Assembly (NCBI GenBank): GCA_947489665.1
Contig: CANLEH010000001.1
Coordinates: forward strand, 1,088,501-1,152,500
Length of the DNA stretch: 64,000 nt
Reading direction: 5' to 3'
Source: an uncultured Roseicyclus sp.
GTDB lineage: Bacteria; Pseudomonadota; Alphaproteobacteria; Rhodobacterales; Rhodobacteraceae
The notes beneath the pieces were generated by a model. That model was given only the letters and a program-made list of their open reading frames with translations, ran no database searches and was not told the origin of the DNA. A program made the position numbers and the translations under genes. This document shows, piece by piece, positions 43,401 to 52,703 of this stretch. Within the stretch, counting starts at the first letter, position 1; every line of letters starts with the position of its first letter.

Positions 43401-46400
43401 CCAGCCGGTTGGCCGCCACGGAAATCGTGCCGTAATCGCCGACCAGAATATCGGCCGCCGCCCCGCCGGTGATGTCGTCCATCCCGGCCCCGCCGAACAG
43501 CACATCCGATCCGGCCCCGCCGTCGATGCTGTCCGTTCCGTCTGCCACGCCGATCTCGGTCTCGACCAACAACCGCGTTTGCAACTCTTCCAATGCCGTC
43601 GGCAGATGCAGGAAAATCCGGTTTCCTTGCACGATACCCGATGCCGTTTGCTGGGCCTCAAAGATCGTCAGGTTGCCGCCTGAGATCAGGTCATTGCCAT
43701 GCCCGCCCGTCAGGGTGTCGTCACCCAGACCGCCTGCAATCACATCGCGCCCGTATTGGCCGTGCAACTGATCAGCTTGATCGCCGCCGACAATGACATC
43801 ATCGCCATCACTGCGCACCAGATGCGTGTTGGCGTCCAACTCTCCCTGCGCGCCCCAACCCCAGGCTGTGTTTAGGCCGTTGCCCAAGGCAATCAGGTCC
43901 GCACCCGCGCCACCTTCCACGGTTGTATTGGCCGCCAAAACATTCAGCTGGTCGCTGCCCGCACCACTGGCAACAAACGCGCTTGCGCCTGAATTGACAA
44001 AGACCACGTCGTCTCCGGCGCCAGTCAGCACGATATGGCGGCCTGTCCCGGCAATCGTGACCGTTTCGACATCGCGCGACGCGCCAAGTTGCGTCTCGGC
44101 GGTGAAATCGTTCAGCAAGGTCGCCAGGGAAACAGCAGCCCCGTTCAGCTTGTAGTTCGCAGCACCTGATGCCGCGACACCAACCTGCCCCCCGCCCAGA
44201 TCGACAAGCCCAAGCGTCTGCAGGATAGCACCGCGATCCAGACCGCCATTCGCGAAGGTCTGCATGAACCGGTCGCGCATCCCGAAATCATCACCGCCAA
44301 TGACGATGACATTCTTGCCCGCTACATTGACGGTGTCCGCGCCACCTTCGGTAAAGATGATGTACGTGCCGTTGTCACTGCCGCCCGAGATGTTATCCGC
44401 CCCGTCACCCGCAAAGATGACGTGAATGCCGGTGCTGGCCAGCTGGATCGTGTCGTTGCCCTTGCCCGCATAGGTCACGGTGTTCACACCCGCGCCAAGG
44501 TTCGACATGTTGACGATGTTGTTCCCGTTGCCCACCGGGATGATCAAGCCGCCCTGCGAAATGGTCCCAACGTTCACATTGTTCAACTCGAAATTGTAGC
44601 CGTTGAGGACAACCTTCTCGTTCCCGTCCGACGCATTGCGCAGCAGCGACGCCGCCGCATTCGCACCGATGTTCAGGACCTGCGTGCCGCCGTTTAGATC
44701 GTCAATGTAGAAGGGGCCAAGCGAAGTTGGTTTAAGCGTATAATCGAACGTGCTGCCCAGATCGAAGACGGTGGTCGAGAATCTCAGATCCGGCAATGGC
44801 CAAGGCAAGTTGATGCCCGCCCACACACGCAACGCCGCGTCGACGTCGATGAAGCCCTCAAAGAAGATCCCGGCGAACTCATCAAACGGAAGTCCCGTGT
44901 TGTCCGCCGCGAATTCCACCATCCTCAAAAGCTCAGCCAGCCGCAGACGACCGTCATCATTGGGATCGTTGAAATTCAACGCGCCTTTCACCGAAAGCGC
45001 CGCACTTGCCCCTGCGATGCCGGCGTTCAGGCTGATCCGCCCGCCAATATCCACCGCAACAAGCGATCCAGGTGCGGCATCGATATAAGCGCCGTCCAAA
45101 AGGCGCGCGACGTCGAACGTGTTCACGAAATTCACGATGCCGGACATGTCGTAGCCGATCGTCATGCCCGCATAGAGATCGAGGATCATGTAGGCGTCCA
45201 GGCCGCCCCTGATGGCGCTCGATGCCCAACCCGGCAGGCCCAACTGACTGATGATATCGTCGAACAAATCCAGTTCGAAATTCGCGTCCAGCAGCAGGAA
45301 CTCGACCGTCACCAGATCAACGGCCGCAAAATTGCCCGTCAGCAGGCGGAAGGCTTGGGCCGGGTCGGTCAGAAGCGGCACTTCGACGACAATCCCAGGG
45401 CCTTGTGCGCTGAGGTCCGGCAACGTCGGCAAGCTCAATCCAAAACACGGCGTGAAGCGCGCGTTGTTGATGTTGAACTCACTCAAGAAAATCTGGTTGC
45501 CGGGCGCATAGCCCAGGAAATCATAGGTCCCGATGCAGATTGGCCCGCCATTGAAGGCCGCCTTGATCGTCGGGATACTGTCGAGCATGCCCAGAACGGG
45601 GAATATCTGGCTGATCGGGCTGCCCGGCCCAAGCACGTAGCTGAATGGCTCCACTTCGAGGAAACTCAACAGACTATCGAGCGGCTTGATCAGCTCCAGG
45701 ACCGGGTCGAAGATCGGCGCCAACAGGCCGCTATAGATGCTCTCGATGTTGATCGAGACCTCGAAGAACTGCATCTTCGTAATCAGCAGGTCCGCGCCAT
45801 ATTCCAGCGGGTCAAAGACCGCGTCGAACTGGAAATTCGTCAACAACGTCGGGAAGACGGCGCGATCCTCTCCCCCAATATTGACCGTGTATTCCGACCC
45901 GTCCGTTTTCGTGGGATCAAGGACCTTGATCTCCATCGCCAGATCAAGGTGGATTGTGGTGTCGAACTTGAACGCCGCGAAATCGTTGAAGTCGAGCTGC
46001 GGCAGGTAGATCGTATTCTCGAATGATCCGCCGGCTTGCAGGTTCAACGCGGAATAATCCCGGCTCAGATCTTCGCCACCCGCCCCGAACAGGTCGATCC
46101 CGAATTGCGCGCGCACCACCGCATCGCCCGGATTGGTCGAGGCATCCACGCCCATAACGTCGGCGATGTTAAGCTGTGCCTGCAGCGCGCCCGCATCAGC
46201 CGTCAAAACAAAGCCAAGCTCGTTCGTGTCCAGATCGTTGAGCAGGAAGAAACCGCTGCAATCCAGACCGAAGCCAAGGTTGATGACCAATTCACCCGTC
46301 AGCGTGATGGCTGACGCATCGTCGACACCAAGGGCCAGCCCCGGAATGTCCAGGTCAAAGCCGATATCCAAAGCCTCTTCAAAGACTTTGAACGGGAAAC

Positions 46401-49400
46401 TGATCGCGCCGTAAATGAACGGGTCATCGGGATCGCTATCGTCGGTCTCCAGCTGAATGATCTGCTCATCTGCGGCGATGGTATTGCCGGCGATCGACCG
46501 CAGCATGTCGCGCAGGATCGGGTTGAGGAAATCTTCTACAAGATCTTCCGTCGTGCGACGCGACCCGTCCGGGTTGCCAGCAGCGACCCAATCGCGGGCC
46601 GGGTCGATCACGTCGAACCGCAAATCGCGGAAGAATTGCGCAGCCAGACCAAAGTTGTTGCCGATGATCGGCAGGTCGATATCTGCGAGATAGGTATCGA
46701 TCGAGGTCTGGATCGTCGCGAATATCATGTCGAGGCCGCCAAGCAGCGCCTCGGGATCGTTCAAAAGCTGGAAGACATCGGCGCAGTCGAACAAGCCGCC
46801 GAAATCCGGCAGGCGCAGGTCGATGATGCGGGGATAGTCAACCATATCCGGCACTTGGCCGCCAAAATATAGCTCGACCGCATCGCCTTGGAACAGGGAC
46901 CGAACCGATGCCTCATCCGTAATCGTGTAGAGGTTGGTGAAAGTTGTTGGGTCGGTAATCGTCTCAAGCAAGGCCGCCTGATAGGTGAAACCGTGCTGGT
47001 CTGGCTGCAGCAACCCCAATGCGCCGCTAAATGGCAGCTCGACATTGGTATAAAGCTCAACCTCCAGCCCGAACAGGTCAAGGAAACTGCGCGCCGGATC
47101 CTTGGCGATGTCGATCAGCGACACCAGGTCCAGGCGCCCATCATCGGTGCCGTCCACGTCGATGATCGTCGCCTCGATGAACCCGGCGCTAGAGCCGTCC
47201 TCACCGCCGATAAAGGCCTGACCGTTTTCAACGGCCGCCTCGACCGGGCCAAGGGCGATCACCATGTTCAGCCCATCCGGCGCGCCAAGAGTGATATCGC
47301 CCCGGATTTTCGTGCCACTGGGGCCGGTGTCGACAAACAGGATCGGACGTCCGAGGTTCGGAGTGTCGTAAAGCGTCGCAGACCGCGCCTCATCCTCAAA
47401 CACTTCATCGGCGGTAAATCCGAATGCCTGCAAGGCGTTGCTACCGCCGACAGTCTTCAATTCGAAGGTGACATCATGGCCAATGTCTTTGCCCTGCACC
47501 TTGAAACTGGGCACGTCGAATCCGTTCAGCTCGGCGAAATTGGTGCCTTTCAGAACCAGATTGCCGCCGTCCACACTGACGCGCAGCAACTGGAACAGCG
47601 CGACTTGCGTGCCCGGTATCCCGGTATCGCTCAAGTCGGTGCGGTCTACGGCCACTGACAGGAACGCTGTGTTCAACGCAGCGGCAAAGCCTTCAATCGT
47701 TGTGCGCGCCGGGTCTGCGGCAAGGCTGACATTCTGCGGCTCCCCATCGGCCATCACGATGTCGAAGGTGAAGGCCGCCGTGTAGTCGGTAAAGCCGGGG
47801 TCGAATGCAATCAGACCATTGGGCTCAACGCCCGTGTCACTTTCAGCCGTGGCGCTGCCAAACAGAGCGATGACGTCCGGATCCTGCGTCAGCCCCGTGT
47901 TCGTGTCGGACAAGACGATCTGACCATCCACAAAGCTGGCCGAAACCGTGTTCCCGCCAAGGGTGCCCAATTGCGCGTTCAAAAGGTCCAGCACATCCTG
48001 AACCGTCTCGGCGCTATCCAGATCGACATCGACGGTTCCGCTAGCGGGGACCGTTGTGTCTTCCCACACGATGCGCAGATCCGGGGTCGGGTCCGGCGGC
48101 GTGGTGGTGATATCAATGGACAACAGCGCCTGCCGCAGCGCGTCGGAGAATTCCTGGATCTGATCTCGGATCGCGTCCGCGAATTCCTGCTCTGTGAGGT
48201 TCGGATCGGCAGGCAATTCGCGGTTCGGATCGGCGGCGACCGTCACGGTTTGCGACGTGCCGCGCTCGATCTCGATGTCGAACGAATACCCTTCGGCCAG
48301 ATCGGGGAACGGCACACCGGCCATCAACCCTGCCACCAGAAGATCAACGACATCGTTGATTGAATTGGCCCCGTTGATATCGACGTCAGCCGACCCGCTA
48401 TCGCCTGTGCCCGCGTCGCGCCACGACGCCGTCAGCTCGGTCGGCGGCGGCTCGTTCAGGCGCAACCCATAGGCGTTGATCACATGATCCAGCGGCGTCG
48501 ACAGCTCGGCCAAATCCAACGTCGGCTTGATCTGCGACAAATCCAGCCCGAAGGACAGATCAAGCGAGATGTCGGGGTCAAACACCAGTTCCGCATCGCC
48601 GCGTGCATCCACCAGCCCGCTGAGAACCTGCGCAAGGTCCGGCCCCGCCGCGGCCAGCAGATCGGCCTCCGACATCAGATCGCTCAGCGACAGGTTGAAC
48701 GCGACCGTCTCGGAATAGTCGGTCAGGTAGTCGAGGCTCATGTCGAACTGCAGCACGCAATTCTCAAACATCAGCGAGACATCCCCGCCAAACGTCTCCT
48801 GCAACAGCCGCTCGATCGTGCCGAGGTTGAAGTCGGGATTGGCCCGCAGATCATCAATGCCCTGCAAGAAGTCAGTCGTGAAATCGAGGCCGTCGAGGAT
48901 AGATGCATTCAACAGCGGGACATCAACGGTCAGGAACGCCAATTGCGTGGCGAGGTTTTCCGAATAGGCATCCAGCAGATCGCCAAGCCCCGCCAATCCA
49001 TCAAGGATCGCGCCCGCAGCCAGCGGCACAAGGCACTCGTAATCGCCCAGATCCGCACAAACCTTCGCAGTGCCGAACGGATCGAAGATATTGCCGATCG
49101 ACAGGCCTATGACCGGGGCCGTCAGCGATGGGGCAGGGGCCGCATCCCCCTCATTAATGCCCCCCAGATTGGCGCTTACATCACCGAAGTTGAAGTAGAC
49201 CATCGAACGGGTCTCTCCGGCGTCCAGCGTGTCGCCATCGGCGAATATGTCCATGTCGGCAATGCTTGTCGCCCGGTCGTTGGTATCGGTCAGCGCACAG
49301 CCATCTTCATCCGTGATGATATTGCCGGTCAGATTGAAACGACCCACAAGATTGGCAAGAGCAAGGCCACTGCCAACCGGGGCCAAAATCGGATCGCCTG

Positions 49401-52400
49401 ACGCATCGGTGCCAACCTGAACCTGACCGCCGAAAATATTGACCAATTGCCCGAAGGACACGGTTTCACCGAAGACCGCGTTGTCTTCTCCAACCGCGGA
49501 AACATCGAGCGAGGCATCAAAAACCGCAAAGTTCTGCGACGCGTTGTTCAGCCCAAGTCCGAATTCGATCAGACCCATTTCAGCCGTGCCGGTCAGCGCC
49601 GCGGCCTCCGCCCGGAAATCCGCATCCAAAGACAGATCGATGATCTGCGCGTTCTGAAGGACGAGGCCGGGAATGCTGCCCAGAACCTCGCCACCGTCGA
49701 TAAAATCTTCCTGCAAGTCGAAGATGTTGATCTGCGCGGCAAGGTTAAGCTCTGCCTCAATCGAGGCATCCAACGCCGCATTCAACGTCAGCCCGTCAAT
49801 CTCACCAAATCCCAGATCGTCCAGCCGAAGCGCACCCTGGCCGCGCGTACCTGGCAGGCCGCTGTCATTGTAATCCACCGACGCGGTCTGCGGGTCCATC
49901 GTCAGGCGAATGTCACCGGCAACCGCGTTCTTGGTCGGATCATCCTCTGCAAACATCTCCAGCGTGGCGCCCGGCAACAGCGCGCTCAGCTGATCGTTCG
50001 TCCACGCCAGCAAGCCCTGGAAATCCTGCACGCGCGCCAGGCTGTTTTCGTCCAACCCAACGGTAAACCGTGTGTCATCCAAGGCATTATGCGCAAAGGA
50101 CAGGCCGTTGCCCGCCGGATTGGTGCCAACCAACATGGCGATCCCGCGCATGTTGAAAGCGCTCTGGATTTCCGCGGCGACGTTGGCCGCAGTCCCCCAA
50201 CCCGTATTGGGCTGGTCGATATCCACCACCTGAGGGACCCCATCGACGCTCACGGCCAGCCGCAAGGTCTGCATCCCGATTAGAACGTCCGGGTCCAACG
50301 CGCCCAACGCCACGCTCTCGCGCCCGAACGACAGGTTGATCACATCATAGGTTTCGCTGATCGCGCTGGTCACACCGGTTGTGTTCACACCATCGAATTG
50401 CCGCAGCATCCGCTCGGTCAGACCGAAGGCGGCAAAGGTGAAATCCGGGTCGGTCGGATCGTTTCCATCCCGCTCAGACTGGCCGGTGATCCGGAAAAGC
50501 TGGGTTGAGGCCGGCGTCGTGGACGAAAAGCTGAGCGCGCCGCCAATGGCCTGAACGGTCCAGCCATAGGTGCCAAGCGCTGTGTTCAAAAGTGCGGCGA
50601 ACTCTGTCAGGAAATCAGACCGCAACCCCCCGGCTGCATCGAAGGGATCAAGGCTCGAAAGATTGATTGTGACCGGCTGCACCTGCGGCCCCTGTGGCCC
50701 TGCGCCGACCAAGCTCGCCCCGAACACGTCAATCGAGATGCTCTCGATGTTCGCCAGATAGGCCAAGGCCGCTTCGTCCAGAACGATCCCAGTCTGTTCG
50801 CTGATCTCACTTTCGATCGCGTAACCGTTTGTCGAGTCGAACCCAAGCTGGCCCGGCTGAATGAAGAAGCTCTCGCCAAGAGCCGCAAATTGCGCGGCTA
50901 TGGCGTCGAACCCGTCCATGATGTCGATGTCGGTCAGCGGAACGCCAACGCTGATCTGTTCGGTGGTCAGCAGGTTCGCAATGCCCGCGCCAAGCCCCGC
51001 GAAGAACGCGCTGAAGGTCTGCGAGGTCGTGTTGAACAGAGTATCGGCCAACTTCAGAACGTTGGTCTGAAGAACGGGCGGTAGCGTCCCGCTGCCATCG
51101 GTGAAGTCCACCAAAGCGGTCGAGGCGGCAAAGCGTTCGGCGGTCGTCTGCGCCTGACCCAGCGCGCCAAGTTGGCCGGTCACCGTCAGGGCGGTGTCGA
51201 TGTCAAACAGGGTCGTGCTGGCGTCCCCAAGCGGCAACTGACTGTCGACGTTGAACCGCACCAACAGATAGTCGGTGTCCAGCAGCGCGTCATCGGCCAC
51301 ACCGTCCACCGGCGTGATCTCAAAATCGAAATTGGCCGCAAGAGTATTGGCGATATTGTCTGTTGGGTCTGTGTCCCGATATTCGGCGGTGCCGACGATG
51401 CTCGTCCCTGCGGTCCAGTCAAATCCAAGAAACAGATCCGCCGTCTCGTAAGAGGCCAACGTGCCGGGCAGGAACCCGGTAGCCACGTCCGGTGGGGTCA
51501 GAAAGGGTAGATCGCCGCCCAGATCAAAGATGTGATCGGTGGCGAAGTTATCGACTGTGAAGTCCGCGACATCTGTCACGCTGCCAATGACCCGGGCGGT
51601 CATGTCGAAGCTGACCGTCCCCGCACCGTTATCGGCAAACCCGAAATCAACCGGCAACGGCATGCGCAGGTCCGGATGATGTCCCAACTGATCCAAAAGT
51701 GTCTCGACCGAAGGCAGAACAATCGAAACCGAAACCTCCTGATCCGAGGCGCCTTGCGTAAAGTCCACAACGTCGATGCCGTCGATGGTCAGGTCCGTCA
51801 ACGCGACCGTGTACATTTCCTGGCGCTCGGCATTGCTGAGGACGTTATCGAATGCGTCGCTGACCGTGGTCACAACCGTTTGCGCCAGGTTCGTGACAAA
51901 CGTCGGATTCCAGGTGGCTCCGGGTGTCGTAAAGACCAATTGCGGATCAATGCCGGCGATATGCGCCTCAAGCGCCGCCAAAGAGCCACTTTGCGCCAGA
52001 CCGTCCGAGCTGAAGATGCTGAACAGGAAATCCCGCGTCAGTCCAAGATTCTGAAGGGCGTCAGGTCGGGTTGGCTGCAGCGACAGCTCGTTTCCAACCG
52101 CGAACTGAGCCTGTAACGCAGCATTGTCGATGATGCTGTCAAGCAGTGCATCATATTGATCGCTCACACCCTCGGTCACCGCATCAACGGCCCCCTCGAT
52201 GCGCAGCATGACATCCTGCAAGCGGCCAAGGCCCGTGTCAGGCGCATCGCTTTCCAAAAGGAACAGCGGCGCGGCGTCCCCCAACTCGGTCAGCATCTGG
52301 TCTTGCAGGTCCGCGATCAGCGTGTCGAATTCTGCTTCGAACGCGCCAAGCATTGCCAGCATCGCCTCGGCATTGTCATAGCCAGTGCTGGGTGCGAAAT

Positions 52401-52521
52401 CCCATTCCAGGTTTGCATTCAGCATGATCCTGGGTTCGAGGACCTCGAACAGCGGCTCAGATGGCGGCTCGGACGGCGCCATCTCGGCGCTGTCTGGCAT
52501 TTGGCGCAATGGCCTGTTCAC
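40483..52521 (-). CDS. Giant LEPR-XLL surface protein with RTX-like repeats
   Basis: 4012 residues from a GTG at 52521 (GGGGA five bases upstream; the next ATG lacks a ribosome site). Residues 24-36 read L-F-E-V-L-E-P-R-I-M-L-N-A, the LEPR-XLL motif found at the N-terminus of very large bacterial repeat proteins; no Sec signal peptide is present. Residues about 60-2660 are acidic, beta-rich and mostly non-repetitive, with several flagellar-hook-IN-like motifs. Residues about 2664-3850 (DNA 40970-44530) are RTX-like GGxGxDxI turns arranged in composite units of about 60 residues. The C-terminus ends in an amphipathic helix (LQLELFQMMLQRVQDEM). Probably a calcium-binding adhesin or surface layer component; its export apparatus is likely encoded by its neighbours. 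Confidence 0.85.
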   Translation of the reverse strand: MNRPLRQMPDSAEMAPSEPPSEPLFEVLEPRIMLNANLEWDFAPSTGYDNAEAMLAMLGAFEAEFDTLIADLQDQMLTELGDAAPLFLLESDAPDTGLGRLQDVMLRIEGAVDAVTEGVSDQYDALLDSIIDNAALQAQFAVGNELSLQPTRPDALQNLGLTRDFLFSIFSSDGLAQSGSLAALEAHIAGIDPQLVFTTPGATWNPTFVTNLAQTVVTTVSDAFDNVLSNAERQEMYTVALTDLTIDGIDVVDFTQGASDQEVSVSIVLPSVETLLDQLGHHPDLRMPLPVDFGFADNGAGTVSFDMTARVIGSVTDVADFTVDNFATDHIFDLGGDLPFLTPPDVATGFLPGTLASYETADLFLGFDWTAGTSIVGTAEYRDTDPTDNIANTLAANFDFEITPVDGVADDALLDTDYLLVRFNVDSQLPLGDASTTLFDIDTALTVTGQLGALGQAQTTAERFAASTALVDFTDGSGTLPPVLQTNVLKLADTLFNTTSQTFSAFFAGLGAGIANLLTTEQISVGVPLTDIDIMDGFDAIAAQFAALGESFFIQPGQLGFDSTNGYAIESEISEQTGIVLDEAALAYLANIESISIDVFGASLVGAGPQGPQVQPVTINLSSLDPFDAAGGLRSDFLTEFAALLNTALGTYGWTVQAIGGALSFSSTTPASTQLFRITGQSERDGNDPTDPDFTFAAFGLTERMLRQFDGVNTTGVTSAISETYDVINLSFGRESVALGALDPDVLIGMQTLRLAVSVDGVPQVVDIDQPNTGWGTAANVAAEIQSAFNMRGIAMLVGTNPAGNGLSFAHNALDDTRFTVGLDENSLARVQDFQGLLAWTNDQLSALLPGATLEMFAEDDPTKNAVAGDIRLTMDPQTASVDYNDSGLPGTRGQGALRLDDLGFGEIDGLTLNAALDASIEAELNLAAQINIFDLQEDFIDGGEVLGSIPGLVLQNAQIIDLSLDADFRAEAAALTGTAEMGLIEFGLGLNNASQNFAVFDASLDVSAVGEDNAVFGETVSFGQLVNIFGGQVQVGTDASGDPILAPVGSGLALANLVGRFNLTGNIITDEDGCALTDTNDRATSIADMDIFADGDTLDAGETRSMVYFNFGDVSANLGGINEGDAAPAPSLTAPVIGLSIGNIFDPFGTAKVCADLGDYECLVPLAAGAILDGLAGLGDLLDAYSENLATQLAFLTVDVPLLNASILDGLDFTTDFLQGIDDLRANPDFNLGTIERLLQETFGGDVSLMFENCVLQFDMSLDYLTDYSETVAFNLSLSDLMSEADLLAAAGPDLAQVLSGLVDARGDAELVFDPDISLDLSFGLDLSQIKPTLDLAELSTPLDHVINAYGLRLNEPPPTELTASWRDAGTGDSGSADVDINGANSINDVVDLLVAGLMAGVPFPDLAEGYSFDIEIERGTSQTVTVAADPNRELPADPNLTEQEFADAIRDQIQEFSDALRQALLSIDITTTPPDPTPDLRIVWEDTTVPASGTVDVDLDSAETVQDVLDLLNAQLGTLGGNTVSASFVDGQIVLSDTNTGLTQDPDVIALFGSATAESDTGVEPNGLIAFDPGFTDYTAAFTFDIVMADGEPQNVSLAADPARTTIEGFAAALNTAFLSVAVDRTDLSDTGIPGTQVALFQLLRVSVDGGNLVLKGTNFAELNGFDVPSFKVQGKDIGHDVTFELKTVGGSNALQAFGFTADEVFEDEARSATLYDTPNLGRPILFVDTGPSGTKIRGDITLGAPDGLNMVIALGPVEAAVENGQAFIGGEDGSSAGFIEATIIDVDGTDDGRLDLVSLIDIAKDPARSFLDLFGLEVELYTNVELPFSGALGLLQPDQHGFTYQAALLETITDPTTFTNLYTITDEASVRSLFQGDAVELYFGGQVPDMVDYPRIIDLRLPDFGGLFDCADVFQLLNDPEALLGGLDMIFATIQTSIDTYLADIDLPIIGNNFGLAAQFFRDLRFDVIDPARDWVAAGNPDGSRRTTEDLVEDFLNPILRDMLRSIAGNTIAADEQIIQLETDDSDPDDPFIYGAISFPFKVFEEALDIGFDLDIPGLALGVDDASAITLTGELVINLGFGLDCSGFFLLNDLDTNELGFVLTADAGALQAQLNIADVMGVDASTNPGDAVVRAQFGIDLFGAGGEDLSRDYSALNLQAGGSFENTIYLPQLDFNDFAAFKFDTTIHLDLAMEIKVLDPTKTDGSEYTVNIGGEDRAVFPTLLTNFQFDAVFDPLEYGADLLITKMQFFEVSINIESIYSGLLAPIFDPVLELIKPLDSLLSFLEVEPFSYVLGPGSPISQIFPVLGMLDSIPTIKAAFNGGPICIGTYDFLGYAPGNQIFLSEFNINNARFTPCFGLSLPTLPDLSAQGPGIVVEVPLLTDPAQAFRLLTGNFAAVDLVTVEFLLLDANFELDLFDDIISQLGLPGWASSAIRGGLDAYMILDLYAGMTIGYDMSGIVNFVNTFDVARLLDGAYIDAAPGSLVAVDIGGRISLNAGIAGASAALSVKGALNFNDPNDDGRLRLAELLRMVEFAADNTGLPFDEFAGIFFEGFIDVDAALRVWAGINLPWPLPDLRFSTTVFDLGSTFDYTLKPTSLGPFYIDDLNGGTQVLNIGANAAASLLRNASDGNEKVVLNGYNFELNNVNVGTISQGGLIIPVGNGNNIVNMSNLGAGVNTVTYAGKGNDTIQLASTGIHVIFAGDGADNISGGSDNGTYIIFTEGGADTVNVAGKNVIVIGGDDFGMRDRFMQTFANGGLDRGAILQTLGLVDLGGGQVGVAASGAANYKLNGAAVSLATLLNDFTAETQLGASRDVETVTIAGTGRHIVLTGAGDDVVFVNSGASAFVASGAGSDQLNVLAANTTVEGGAGADLIALGNGLNTAWGWGAQGELDANTHLVRSDGDDVIVGGDQADQLHGQYGRDVIAGGLGDDTLTGGHGNDLISGGNLTIFEAQQTASGIVQGNRIFLHLPTALEELQTRLLVETEIGVADGTDSIDGGAGSDVLFGGAGMDDITGGAAADILVGDYGTISVAANRLAETFISTGMGAAGAGSDTLDGGQGDDILVAGGSDDTVTPEMLSDTIGNNIIFGDFGLIEGTRILEQVDAYRALASNFGTRDVIQAGSGNDVIIGGERDDTIDSGLGADIVFGDNGAFVVGDGMLMTDVSALDGNDSIDVGTGTGFDKLDLVFGGAGDDTINGTTGGLIAMADYGTLEVLATPLQALFALSPLPAGASSAQVAAQDQQLDLIATIFKSMSSVPHASSGNDSVTLDEGLSYLVLGGGNDTASLGDGVSHVIGDDGTLRVDRPMNGEASVTAETTNGLNAGADSITTAEGRDIILGGDLGDTIDAGEGLNVVLTDNGRITASIREDALPARAESREEAADGADVYTGGDDTDIVILGGDSDSADLEDGLNYVLGDNGFLEAVPQATGPDRVTVGTVDSANTGAETLNGGADRDVIIGGGGADSLTTGDGVNAVLGDNGSVEALHVAGGSLPLSVTAREGSAEGNDTVTGGGDTDLVGLGLGDDSADLGAGDNRVLGDLGTITTSGALGDDAIRSSDTSLGGNDTITTAGGADVVVAGEGADSVTSGTGRDIALGDAGSVVFGGAGNVHSASADTTSHGGADTIDLGGGNDIAIGGLGDDSITVGDGEDIAMGDVIDLTFRNQTDLETVTLTLTDMGGEDTITAEGTLGDNILMGQFGADTIIGGDDDDWIIGDLANLVLQSVAQRLPGQSALDRITLVEHGESGVAFDDVLEGRGGADFMLGGFGADTLLGGDGQDFLFGDTIKLERSLTVGPFIVEQIDLETNLPFVLGGRDAMNGEDGPDVVIGGLGPDLFFGNTEDDILIGDSFAAEFRMILPSGFTGPNGERELVQGNFPGFGPNDILSTAQYRASIGVYFSTTGFFNNFADIGYTPLSIPGAPQIDTQIMELLVPIQQFLRAPTTIEMLGMLLQFDTDPTLVEEELRRAFLILLGVNAQSASPLQLELFQMMLQRVQDEMSGEMPTKSAA
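40970..44530 (-). repeat. RTX-like composite repeat field of the giant protein
   Basis: Protein-level repeats: each unit of about 58-68 residues has a G-D-x-G strand segment (for example VLGDNGSVEAL), a variable 20-25-residue stretch, then two or three Asp-rich turns (GNDTVTGGGDTDLV...GDDSADLGAGDN). At least nine consecutive units lie between 40975 and 42645, and four looser ones up to 43445. The remaining part to 44530 is irregular. The calcium-binding character is inferred from the Asp pattern. Confidence 0.75.
52420..52440 (-). other. LEPR-XLL motif codons (L-E-P-R-I-M-L)
   Basis: Residues 28-34 of the giant protein. The motif follows a Pro/Ser/Glu-rich leader of 23 residues and precedes N-A-N-L-E-W. 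Position and conservation across unrelated giant proteins suggest a sorting, docking or cleavage signal; the mechanism is not established to my knowledge. Confidence 0.7.
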
Positions 52522-52703
52522 ACGTGTCCCCGACGTCTTGCCATTGATGGCATTTTCTTTTGTCCTTCATGCGCTTGGCATATGCGCAACAAGTAGTGGT
52601 ATTCTTTCCGCGTGACCCTAGACAGTGATGGTATTCAAGTCCAACACTTGCTGAAATTCTTGTGAAAAAACACCAGGGCTGCGGCCCGTCCGGGGGGCAA
52701 CAG
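52522..52703. promoter_or_regulatory. Divergent control region of the giant-protein system
   Basis: About 180 bases between the two start codons, noticeably AT-richer than the genes. Two near-identical 13-mers, AGTAGTGGTATTC (52592-52604) and AGTGATGGTATTC (52624-52636), are 32 bases apart, about three helical turns. CAAGT/ACTTG (52636-52650) forms a small dyad next to the second. Joint control of both operons is likely. Confidence 0.45.

Noticed and set aside
40483-52521. CRISPR-like or DNA satellite array
   Set aside because: The repetition is at protein level with divergent codons; no constant DNA repeat and spacer pattern exists.
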